Shown here in pieces: positions 42,882 to 51,394 of a DNA stretch of 64,000 nucleotides. The DNA is from Chryseobacterium sp. Lineage in GTDB: Bacteria > Bacteroidota > Bacteroidia > Flavobacteriales > Weeksellaceae. How positions within the stretch are numbered: the stretch's first letter is position 1; each line of letters begins with the position of its first letter. The translations under genes and the position numbers were made by a program. The notes beneath the pieces were generated by a model, which was given only the letters and a program-made list of their open reading frames with translations, made no database searches and had not been told where the DNA came from. The stretch is from contig NZ_JAFAJM010000019.1 of assembly GCF_019236175.1 (NCBI RefSeq), forward strand, positions 124,001 through 188,000. The letters run 5' to 3'.

Positions 42882-45161
42882 ATGGAGACGCAAAAATTTA
42901 ATTATGACAATAATATTGTCAGGGCATTCCTCTATGCTACAATCGTATTCGGACTCATCGGATTTCTTCTGGGACTTACGGCAGCACTGATGCTTTTTTA
43001 TCCGGAATTACCTGAATTTTTATTCGGTACAGATGATACTACTATTAAAAGTTTAGCCTCGGGTAATATTCAGGGTTTAATTAATACTCAGGGTGCAATG
43101 GGCTTCGGCAGAATCAGAATGCTTCATACAAGTGCCGTAATTTTTGCCTTCGTTTGTAATTCCTTCTTCTGCGGTGCCTACTATAGCATGCAGAGGCTGT
43201 TAAAAACAAGAATGTACAGTGATACTTTATCATGGATTCATTTCTGGTCATGGCAGCTGATGATCATCAGTGTGGTAATCACATTCCTGATGGGAATCAA
43301 TACGTCTAAAGAATATGCCGAACATGAGTGGCCGATAGATATTCTGATCGCATTCTCATGGATTATTTTCGGAATCAATATGTTTGGGACCATTGCTAAA
43401 AGAAGGGTAAGACATCTATATGTAGCTATCTGGTTCTATATGGCTACCTGGATTGCTGTGGCAATGCTTCATATCTTCAATAATCTGGAAGTTCCCCTAT
43501 CATTCACAAGCTGGAAATCATATTCTGTATATGCAGGTGTAAAAGATGCATTAGTACAATGGTGGTATGGTCATAATGCGGTAGCATTTGTATTGACGAC
43601 TCCTGTACTAGGTCTGATGTATTACTTCATGCCAAAGGCGGCACAACGTCCTGTGTTTTCATACAAATTATCTATTATCCATTTCTGGTCGTTGATCTTT
43701 GTATACCTTTGGGCCGGGCCTCACCACCTGCAGTATACAGCATTACCGGCATGGGCTCAGGCGGTAGGTACAGGATTCTCCATCATGCTGATTGCCCCAT
43801 CATGGGGTGGAATGTTAAATGGTCTTCTTACCTTAAGAGGAGCTTGGGATAAAGTGAGAGAAAATCCTATTCTTAAATTCTTTGTAGTTGCTGTTACCTG
43901 CTATGGGATGGCTACTTTCGAAGGACCTTTATTAGCGACAAAATCTTTAAATAAAATCGGGCACTATACAGACTGGGTAATCGGGCACGTACATTTAGGA
44001 GCTCTCGGATGGAATGGTTTCATGGCATTTGGAGTCGTTTATTATCTGGTACCGATCATGTGGAGAACCCAGCTTTGGTCCAAAAAACTGGCCAACTGGC
44101 ACTTCTGGCTGGGAACATTAGGAATTATTTTCTATGCTGTTCCGATGTACATTTCAGGATTTACACAGGGACTGATGTGGAAACAATTCAATCCGGACGG
44201 AACATTATTATGGAAAAACTGGCTGGATACGGTAACTGCGATCATTCCTTACTTTAAAATGAGATTCTTAGGAGGTATCCTTTATCTTTCAGGAGCTATT
44301 CTGATGGTCATCAATGTGATCAAAACGATAAAAGCCGGCTCATTCCAGAAAGAAGTTCCTGCTGAAGCTCCTGCATTAGCCAATATCGGCAGGGCAAGAA
44401 AAGAAGGAGAAGGAATACACCTTTGGCTGGAAAGAACTCCTACTTTACTCTGTATACTGGCTTTTATTACCGTAGCAATCGGTGGGCTTGTGGAAATCAT
44501 TCCGACATTATCATTAAAGCAAAGTGTTCCTACCATTACAGCTGTAAAACCATACACTCCACTGGAACTGGAAGGAAGAGATTTATATATCCGTGAAGGA
44601 TGCAATGCATGTCACTCTCAAATGATCAGACCTTTCCGTGACGAAGTGGTAAGATTCGAGGGGAAAAACGGACAATATTCCAAAGCGGGAGAATTTGTAT
44701 ACGACAGACCATTCTTATGGGGTTCTAAGAGAACAGGCCCGGATCTTCACAGAGAAGGAGGAAGAAACCCTGATTCATGGCATTTCAAGCATATGTACAA
44801 CCCAAGAATTACTTCTGCAGGTTCTATCATGCCGCGTTTCCCATGGCTGATCACCAATAAACTGGACCGCACACAAATGGTGGATAAAATGAAACTGATG
44901 AAAAATGCATTTGATGTACCCTATACAAAAGCTCAGATTGACTCTGCCAATCAATGGGCAGACAATCAGTCAAAAGCTATCGTACAGAGAATTTATTCAG
45001 AAGCTACGGATGTAAAAGATCAGATGGTAAAAGAGAAAACGGCAAAAGGATCAGCCTATGTTCCGCTTGAACAGAGAGAAATTGTAGCGATGATCGCTTA
45101 CCTGCAAAGGCTGGGTACCGATATCAAAACAACGCAGATCCAGACAGCAAGCGCAGACTAA
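42882..45161 (+). CDS. ccoN: cbb3-type cytochrome c oxidase, fused subunits I and II (CcoNO)
   Basis: Terminal oxidase with high oxygen affinity. The 759-residue protein joins CcoN (to about residue 490) and CcoO. CcoN ligands are visible: the heme His in RMLHTSA, the CuB and active-site region WYGHNAVAF, AGPHHLQY, and GHVHLGALG. After a linker (about 490-515) comes a membrane helix and the mono-heme cytochrome c of CcoO with CNACHSQMIRPF (heme motif at 574-578). The fusion is known in Bacteroidota. The frame opens at a TTG (42873) three codons earlier; the ATG at 42882 was preferred. ccoP follows after 21 bases. No CcoQ-like gene is present between them. Confidence 0.95.
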   Translation: METQKFNYDNNIVRAFLYATIVFGLIGFLLGLTAALMLFYPELPEFLFGTDDTTIKSLASGNIQGLINTQGAMGFGRIRMLHTSAVIFAFVCNSFFCGAYYSMQRLLKTRMYSDTLSWIHFWSWQLMIISVVITFLMGINTSKEYAEHEWPIDILIAFSWIIFGINMFGTIAKRRVRHLYVAIWFYMATWIAVAMLHIFNNLEVPLSFTSWKSYSVYAGVKDALVQWWYGHNAVAFVLTTPVLGLMYYFMPKAAQRPVFSYKLSIIHFWSLIFVYLWAGPHHLQYTALPAWAQAVGTGFSIMLIAPSWGGMLNGLLTLRGAWDKVRENPILKFFVVAVTCYGMATFEGPLLATKSLNKIGHYTDWVIGHVHLGALGWNGFMAFGVVYYLVPIMWRTQLWSKKLANWHFWLGTLGIIFYAVPMYISGFTQGLMWKQFNPDGTLLWKNWLDTVTAIIPYFKMRFLGGILYLSGAILMVINVIKTIKAGSFQKEVPAEAPALANIGRARKEGEGIHLWLERTPTLLCILAFITVAIGGLVEIIPTLSLKQSVPTITAVKPYTPLELEGRDLYIREGCNACHSQMIRPFRDEVVRFEGKNGQYSKAGEFVYDRPFLWGSKRTGPDLHREGGRNPDSWHFKHMYNPRITSAGSIMPRFPWLITNKLDRTQMVDKMKLMKNAFDVPYTKAQIDSANQWADNQSKAIVQRIYSEATDVKDQMVKEKTAKGSAYVPLEQREIVAMIAYLQRLGTDIKTTQIQTASAD

Positions 45162-45182
45162 TCATTTAAAAATTGTATTGCA

Positions 45183-46070
45183 ATGAAAACGAGAACCCCA
45201 ATTTCTATATATATCGTAACAACGATTGGTTTAACGATCATGGCCTTTGAAATGTTTGCCAGTGATTCAGGATATTTTTCCTCCCCGTTTTTCTGGGCAC
45301 TGATCCTGATTGCCATTATTCTTCTGATGATCATGAATTCCATCGGGGATATGATTGAAAATGAAAGTTTCAGCAGATTATCCGAAGAAGAAAAAAAACA
45401 ATACCTGGCTGATAAAAGTGTTCCTTACTATCAAAAATTATGGAATTCTGCTTTCAAAAAGCAGTCCGTAACTGAAGAAAAAGATATTCTTATTGATCAT
45501 GGTTTTGACGGAATCACAGAACTTGACAACTCGCTTCCCAAATGGTGGATCGGTTTATTCTGGTTCGGATGTATTTTCTGTGTCGTTTATCTGATGGCCT
45601 TTTCTTTCACAGACTATGCTCATCCTGAGGCAGAATATACCAAAGAAGCCAAAACCATGCTGGCTTCCATCGAAGAATACGAAAAAAATGCACCGCAAAT
45701 TAATCTGGAAACTGCAAAATACAGTGCAGACAATATTGCAGAAGGTCAGGAACTTTTCAAAACCAATTGTGTGACCTGTCATGGTGACGGAGGAAAAGGA
45801 GGAATTGGCCCCAACCTTACCGACACTCACTGGATCAACATTAAAGAAAAAAGTTTATTCAAAAATGTTTTCTGGATGCTCGAAAACGGCTCTCCTAACA
45901 ATCCAACGATGAGACCATTTATCAAAGAAGGAACTATTACAGGAAGAGATGCAGAAAAAATTGCGGCTTATATTTATCACATCAACCAGGAAACCCCTCC
46001 GATTACCGTAGCACAAGGTGGTGCCGCAGTACAGGGAGAAGAGGTAAAATGGGAAAACGGAAATAACTAA
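45183..46070 (+). CDS. ccoP: cbb3-type cytochrome c oxidase subunit III (CcoP), single-heme form
   Basis: Electron-input subunit of the cbb3 oxidase. The 295-residue protein has two N-terminal helices (about 8-26, 35-53), then the FixP/CcoP N-domain signature DHGFDGITELDNSLPKWW with a third helix (about 121-141), and one c-type heme domain with CVTCHG (196-201) and a likely Met ligand in NPTMRPF. Classical CcoP proteins carry two CXXCH motifs; only one exists here, over a normal-length protein, so the second cytochrome domain is missing or was never gained. Same operon as ccoNO. Assembly genes (ccoG, ccoH, ccoS) are not in the window. Confidence 0.94.
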   Translation: MKTRTPISIYIVTTIGLTIMAFEMFASDSGYFSSPFFWALILIAIILLMIMNSIGDMIENESFSRLSEEEKKQYLADKSVPYYQKLWNSAFKKQSVTEEKDILIDHGFDGITELDNSLPKWWIGLFWFGCIFCVVYLMAFSFTDYAHPEAEYTKEAKTMLASIEEYEKNAPQINLETAKYSADNIAEGQELFKTNCVTCHGDGGKGGIGPNLTDTHWINIKEKSLFKNVFWMLENGSPNNPTMRPFIKEGTITGRDAEKIAAYIYHINQETPPITVAQGGAAVQGEEVKWENGNN

Positions 46071-46104
46071 AAGAAATCATTATCTCAATGAAATAAACCA
46101 TGCC

Positions 46105-46195
46105 AAGCCCCCTTTACTACTACATTAACATTTGAATTTTCATTTTTGCTAACTAACCTTTTCAACATTAAAAAATGATACAAAGGGGGCTTTTT
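46105..46195 (+). terminator. long-loop stem after ccoP (terminator or structured RNA)
   Basis: AAGCCCCCTTT (46105-46115) pairs perfectly with AAAGGGGGCTT (46182-46192) across a 66-base AT-rich loop, followed by TTT and an A-run. It can end the oxidase transcript; the large loop is unusual for a simple terminator. Confidence 0.55.
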
Positions 46196-46303
46196 AAAAA
46201 ACAAAATCCGAACCTTGGCTCGTCTTACTCAACTATTCACTTGACAACTACAGACTAAAAATTCCATAATAAGGCAGCCAAGGCAGGATTTTTGCATTCG
46301 AAA

Positions 46304-49300
46304 ATGGTACCACAACAAAGTGTAAATAATTTAGTATTATTATCTTTGTTAGAAACCTCATCGCATTTGAAACTGAAAATCAACACCAGCAAACTTTTAA
46401 GGCGTATTGCAATAACCTTTATTTCAATATTGGTTTTTCTTACCCTGTTGATCTTAAGCTTAAGACTACCAGCCGTTCAGAACTTCATCAAGGACAAACT
46501 TATTGTTTATCTTGAGAAAAAAATCAAAACCAAAGTGAGCCTCGAAAGAGTCTACATCGGATTTCCAAACAGTCTTGTTATGGAAAATCTTTATGTAAAG
46601 GGGCAGGATGTAGATACACTGTTAGCGGTAAAAAAACTGGATGTAGGCCTCCATATGCTGAAACTTATCAAGTCTACGGCAGATATTACCTCTGTAGATC
46701 TGGAAGGAGCCCGTGCCCATGTAGTCCGAAAGCCAGATGGCAAATTCAATTTCGATTATATCATTGATGCTTTCGCCACCAATGATAAGGAGGAAAGCCC
46801 ATCAAAACCTTTCATTATTTCTCTTGACAAAATCAATTTAAAAGATGTGGGCGTTACTTTCAACGACCAGCAATCCAGAAATGATATTAGCCTTTATTTC
46901 AAATCTTTTGATACAAGGGTTAAAAAATTTGATCTCAATAAAAACACCTATGCTGTTAATGATATTAATCTGGACGGATTAAAATTAAAACTAAAACAGG
47001 GGCTTGTAGAAGAGGTTTCCAAAAAGGTGGAGAAAAAAGTAGATTCCCTCAATGATAAGAAACCGATGAATATCGGGCTGAGAGGAATTAAACTTACCCA
47101 TTTTGATATTGATTATGGTGATGAAAATACCAAAACTTTTGCTAAAGTTATATTTAAAGAATTAAGTACAAAAGTAAATAAGCTTGACCTGGAAAATAAT
47201 GCATTCAATGTTGCCGATGTTGTTCTTTCAGGAGCAGACATTAATGCCAACCTTTATCTTCCGGCTCAAAATGCCAATCCGAAAAAAACACAGGAGCCTG
47301 AAGTTTCAAAAGTGACTGATCAGGACAAAGCTATGAGTCTTCTTCTGGGAAAACTTGTCCTTAATGATGTAAAGGTTTCTTATCATAATACAGCGATTGC
47401 TCCTACCAGACAGGGTATGGATTTCAACCATCTTGATTTCCGTAAAATGAATGTTGAGGTCAGAAGCTTCAAAATGGAGCATAATACCTTTGCAGGAACA
47501 GTTAATTCAGCGGAAATTCAGGAAGCGAGAGGTCTGGATATTCAAAAATTCAACACAGATTTCTTATATGGTGAAAAAGAGGCTTATCTGAAAAGCCTTT
47601 ATCTTCAGACCCCTAAAACCCTTATCCGTGATGAGGTAATTTTAAATTATAATTCCATTGATCAGCTTACTTCAAACCCGGGAAGTGTAAAGGTTTCTGC
47701 CAACATTAAAAACTCTAAAATCGGATTTTCAGATATCTTAAATCTGGCACCTGCTTTAAGAAGTACGGTTCCTTTCAACAAATACCCGAATGCGGTTTTA
47801 AGTGTAAATGCTAATGTAAAAGGAAGTGTGAACGACCTTCTCATTCAGGATCTGAAAGTTTCAGGGCTGGACGAGTTGCGGGTAGCAGCATCAGGAAAGA
47901 TTAAAAATGCGATGAATCCCAGCCAGCTGTATTACGATGTCCGTATTACCGAGTTTTCTTCCGGAGCCAAAACGATCTTTAATCTTGTTCCTAAAAATAC
48001 AATTCCTTCCAATATTGCATTGCCTTCTCACTTCAGTGTAAAGGGGAATGCTAAGGGAACCACTAAAATGGTCACTACAGACCTCAACCTCTACTCTACA
48101 TTAGGAAATGCAGCAGTCATTGCTCAAGTAGATATGCGCAGGAAAAATCATGAATTGTATGATATAAAAGCGAATCTTCAGGGAATACAAGTTGGGAAAA
48201 TTATCCGGAATAAAGATATCGGAGCCATTACAGCCCAGATTTCAGCTAAGGGAGAAAGCTTTGATTTTAAAAATGCCAGTGCCGACCTGAAGGGCCATGT
48301 TGCATCCGCAGTATATAAAGGCTATCGTTATCAGAATATGAATTTAACAGGTAAGATCAATAAAGGGGCTTATCATGTTATTTTAAATTCAAAAGATCCG
48401 AATGCAGATCTGCAGTTGACCGCTTCGGGAGTTTATGATGAAAAAAATCCAACGGTAAAAATAAATGGTGAGGTCATAAAACTGGATGTCAATAAACTTG
48501 GATTCTATGAAAAACCTATGATCATTGCGGGAAAAATTGATGGTGATTTTACCAGCCTGGATCCCAATAATCTGAACGGTTATTTAAATCTTAAAGATTT
48601 CGCCTTTTCAGACACCAAAGAAGTATATCCGGTACAGGAAGTTAACCTGAAAGCGTCTTCTACAAAAGATTCCACGCAGATTAATTTCAACTCACAAATT
48701 GCCGACGTAGAACTGAAAGGTAAATATAAGCTTACCCAGATCTTCGGCGCTTTAACACAAACGATCAATCAGTACTATCAGTTCCAGAAACCGGGGAAAA
48801 CACAGAAAATTGATCCGGGACAACATTTTACGTTTACTGCAAAGGTGAAGAACGATGATCTGATCAGAAAATTCGTTCCGGATCTGAAAAGTTTTGAAAC
48901 TATTAATCTGCTTGGAAATTATGATGCTGATTCTCAGAAAATTGAAATTGACGGACAGATTCCACAGTTATTATATGGTGAAAACTCCATTGAAAATGCA
49001 GCATTAAAGGTAACGAATGAAAACCAGGCGTTACAATATAATCTAAATGTGGCAGCTTTAAAAAGCTCAAGCTTCTCGTTAAAAAAAATAAATATCGGCG
49101 GAGATGTTGCTGATAATATCATCAATTACAATGTGACAACTAAGGATGATAAAGATGCCACTCAGTTCCTGATTGCAGGAAACGCAAAATCGCTGAATGA
49201 CATTACAGAAATCTCCCTGAATCCAAATGGTTTAAAACTGAATTACGCAGACTGGAATGTAGCGGAAGACAATAAAATACAGATCAGCAGTAAAGGAATA

Positions 49301-51394
49301 TTAGCCGATCATTTTATAGTATCAAACGGAGGCAGCCAGATCTCGCTACAGTCTGAAAATCATACTCCTGAAAGTCCTTTAAATGTTTCGTTGAAAGATT
49401 TTAAAATTGAAACGATTACAGAGCTGATCAAAAAGGATACTGTTCTGGCCAGAGGAACCATCAACGGAACCGCCCAGCTCAGGGATATCATGAAAAAGAT
49501 GACTTTCACTTCCGATTTAAATATTTCCGACCTCATTGTTTACGGAAGTCCGGTAGGAAATATGGCCGTAAAAGTAAATAATTCTTCTGCCAGTATTTTA
49601 AATGCTGATATTGCTCTTTCCGGAAATAACAATGATGTAAAAATTCTTGGGGATTATAATACTTCTTCAAGTACTTTTGATCTGAATATGGCTATCAATA
49701 AGCTTCAGATGAAGAGTATCCAGGGATTCTCCATGAATGCCATCACCAATACGGAAGGTTATCTTTCAGGAAACTTAAAAATTACAGGCAGTACGGAAAA
49801 ACCGAACATTCTGGGAAAGGTAAAATTCAATGACGCCGGTCTTGAAATTGCAAAAACAGGAAGTGATTTCAGAAAACTGAATGACGAAATAGACTTTACC
49901 AGTCAGGGAATAGAGTTCAATACATTTAAGATCAATGATAAGGACGGAAATGCTCTTGTTGTAGACGGGCAGGTCCTTACCCAGACGTACAGAGATTTTG
50001 CCTTTAATCTTAATGTCAATGCTAAAGATTTTAAGGTTGTCAATTCTAAAAAATCAAACAACGCGATGATGTACGGAATTCTGGCCATTGATGCAGGGCT
50101 TCGTATCCGCGGAAACCTCGATTTGCCAAAAGTAGACGGCAGGTTAAGTGTTGCAGATAATACTGATTTCACTTTTGTTCTTCCTCAATCTACCCCGTCA
50201 TTACAGGAAAGAGACGGCATTGTGGAATTTGTGGATCAGGATCAGGTGGTTTTAAACAAAACAATTAAAGCTGACTCCCTTAATGCCAAGAGTCGTATCA
50301 AAGGGATGGATGTAAGTGTGAATATTGAAGTGAGTAAAGAAGCAAAACTGTCCTTAGTGATAGATAAAGCCAGTGGAGATTTTGTACAGCTTCAGGGAGA
50401 AGCAGAACTTACAGGCGGCATAGATCCTTCAGGAAAAACAACTCTTGTGGGTGTTTATGAGGTCAACAAAGGAAGTTATGATCTTTCGGTAAGTCTGTTG
50501 AAACGTAAATTTGATATCCAGAAAGGAAGTACTATTACCTGGACAGGTGAACCTACAACAGCGATAATGGATATTACGGCTGTTTATAAAACGGAAGCTC
50601 CGCCCATTGATCTCCTGGAACAGCAGATGAGCGGGAAAACGGCTTCTCAAATGAATCAGTACAAACAAAAGCTTCCGTTCAATACCTTATTAAAGATGAA
50701 GGGAGAACTTCTAAAACCTCAGATAAGTTTTGACATCACTACAGACGAAAAGAACAACTCTGTAGCTTCCACTATAACGGATGATGTAAATGCCAAGCTG
50801 GCCCAGCTGAGAACGCAGGAATCTGAAATGAATAAACAGGTTTTTGCTCTGTTGCTTCTCAACCGTTTTATCGGAGAAAATCCTTTTGAAAGTGGTGCCG
50901 GAATGTCTGCAGAAACAATGGCAAGACAGAGTGTAAGTAAAATCCTTTCTCAACAGCTGAATAACCTGGCCTCAGGCTTAATCAAAGGAGTGGATCTTAA
51001 TTTCGGTCTTGATTCTTCAGAAGATTATTCAACCGGACAAAAAAATACCCGAACGGACCTGAATGTAGATATCAGTAAAAAATTATTGAATGACCGCCTG
51101 AAAGTAACCGTGGGAAGTAATTTCGGATTAGAGGGTGAAGCCCGTCAGAATGAAAACATGACCAATATTGCCGGCAATGTTTCTGTAGATTACAGCCTTT
51201 CAAAAGACGGTAGGTATATGCTGCGTGCTTATCGTAAAGATGAATATCAGGTAGCCCTACAGGGGCAGATTATAGAAACGGGGGTAGGATTTATCATCAC
51301 TGTGGATTATGATAAGTTCCGGGAAATTTTTGAAAAATCGAAAGAAAAGAAAACTAAGAAGAATCCAAATAATCAAGTTGTAGAATTTAAATAA
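46304..51394 (+). CDS. tamB: TamB, translocation and assembly module inner-membrane component
   Basis: Very long envelope protein (1696 residues from this start) that spans the periplasm as a beta-taco groove and moves outer-membrane proteins or lipids together with its outer-membrane partner. One N-terminal helix (about residues 33-54) is followed by an AsmA-like start (VKKLDVGLHMLKLIKSTADITSVDLEGA), long repetitive beta sequence, and the DUF490 C-terminal domain (from about 1250: LVGVYEVNKGSYDLSVSLLKRKFDIQKGSTITWTGEP..). The start is uncertain: TTG 46292, ATG 46304, or a TTG at 46367 giving KLKINTSKLLRR, with a -7-like TATCTTTG at 46341. The next gene overlaps by TAATG. Confidence 0.93.
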   Translation: MVPQQSVNNLVLLSLLETSSHLKLKINTSKLLRRIAITFISILVFLTLLILSLRLPAVQNFIKDKLIVYLEKKIKTKVSLERVYIGFPNSLVMENLYVKGQDVDTLLAVKKLDVGLHMLKLIKSTADITSVDLEGARAHVVRKPDGKFNFDYIIDAFATNDKEESPSKPFIISLDKINLKDVGVTFNDQQSRNDISLYFKSFDTRVKKFDLNKNTYAVNDINLDGLKLKLKQGLVEEVSKKVEKKVDSLNDKKPMNIGLRGIKLTHFDIDYGDENTKTFAKVIFKELSTKVNKLDLENNAFNVADVVLSGADINANLYLPAQNANPKKTQEPEVSKVTDQDKAMSLLLGKLVLNDVKVSYHNTAIAPTRQGMDFNHLDFRKMNVEVRSFKMEHNTFAGTVNSAEIQEARGLDIQKFNTDFLYGEKEAYLKSLYLQTPKTLIRDEVILNYNSIDQLTSNPGSVKVSANIKNSKIGFSDILNLAPALRSTVPFNKYPNAVLSVNANVKGSVNDLLIQDLKVSGLDELRVAASGKIKNAMNPSQLYYDVRITEFSSGAKTIFNLVPKNTIPSNIALPSHFSVKGNAKGTTKMVTTDLNLYSTLGNAAVIAQVDMRRKNHELYDIKANLQGIQVGKIIRNKDIGAITAQISAKGESFDFKNASADLKGHVASAVYKGYRYQNMNLTGKINKGAYHVILNSKDPNADLQLTASGVYDEKNPTVKINGEVIKLDVNKLGFYEKPMIIAGKIDGDFTSLDPNNLNGYLNLKDFAFSDTKEVYPVQEVNLKASSTKDSTQINFNSQIADVELKGKYKLTQIFGALTQTINQYYQFQKPGKTQKIDPGQHFTFTAKVKNDDLIRKFVPDLKSFETINLLGNYDADSQKIEIDGQIPQLLYGENSIENAALKVTNENQALQYNLNVAALKSSSFSLKKINIGGDVADNIINYNVTTKDDKDATQFLIAGNAKSLNDITEISLNPNGLKLNYADWNVAEDNKIQISSKGILADHFIVSNGGSQISLQSENHTPESPLNVSLKDFKIETITELIKKDTVLARGTINGTAQLRDIMKKMTFTSDLNISDLIVYGSPVGNMAVKVNNSSASILNADIALSGNNNDVKILGDYNTSSSTFDLNMAINKLQMKSIQGFSMNAITNTEGYLSGNLKITGSTEKPNILGKVKFNDAGLEIAKTGSDFRKLNDEIDFTSQGIEFNTFKINDKDGNALVVDGQVLTQTYRDFAFNLNVNAKDFKVVNSKKSNNAMMYGILAIDAGLRIRGNLDLPKVDGRLSVADNTDFTFVLPQSTPSLQERDGIVEFVDQDQVVLNKTIKADSLNAKSRIKGMDVSVNIEVSKEAKLSLVIDKASGDFVQLQGEAELTGGIDPSGKTTLVGVYEVNKGSYDLSVSLLKRKFDIQKGSTITWTGEPTTAIMDITAVYKTEAPPIDLLEQQMSGKTASQMNQYKQKLPFNTLLKMKGELLKPQISFDITTDEKNNSVASTITDDVNAKLAQLRTQESEMNKQVFALLLLNRFIGENPFESGAGMSAETMARQSVSKILSQQLNNLASGLIKGVDLNFGLDSSEDYSTGQKNTRTDLNVDISKKLLNDRLKVTVGSNFGLEGEARQNENMTNIAGNVSVDYSLSKDGRYMLRAYRKDEYQVALQGQIIETGVGFIITVDYDKFREIFEKSKEKKTKKNPNNQVVEFK

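Noticed and set aside
44282..44605. 107-codon minus-strand frame within ccoNO
   Set aside because: Antisense shadow of a conserved gene.
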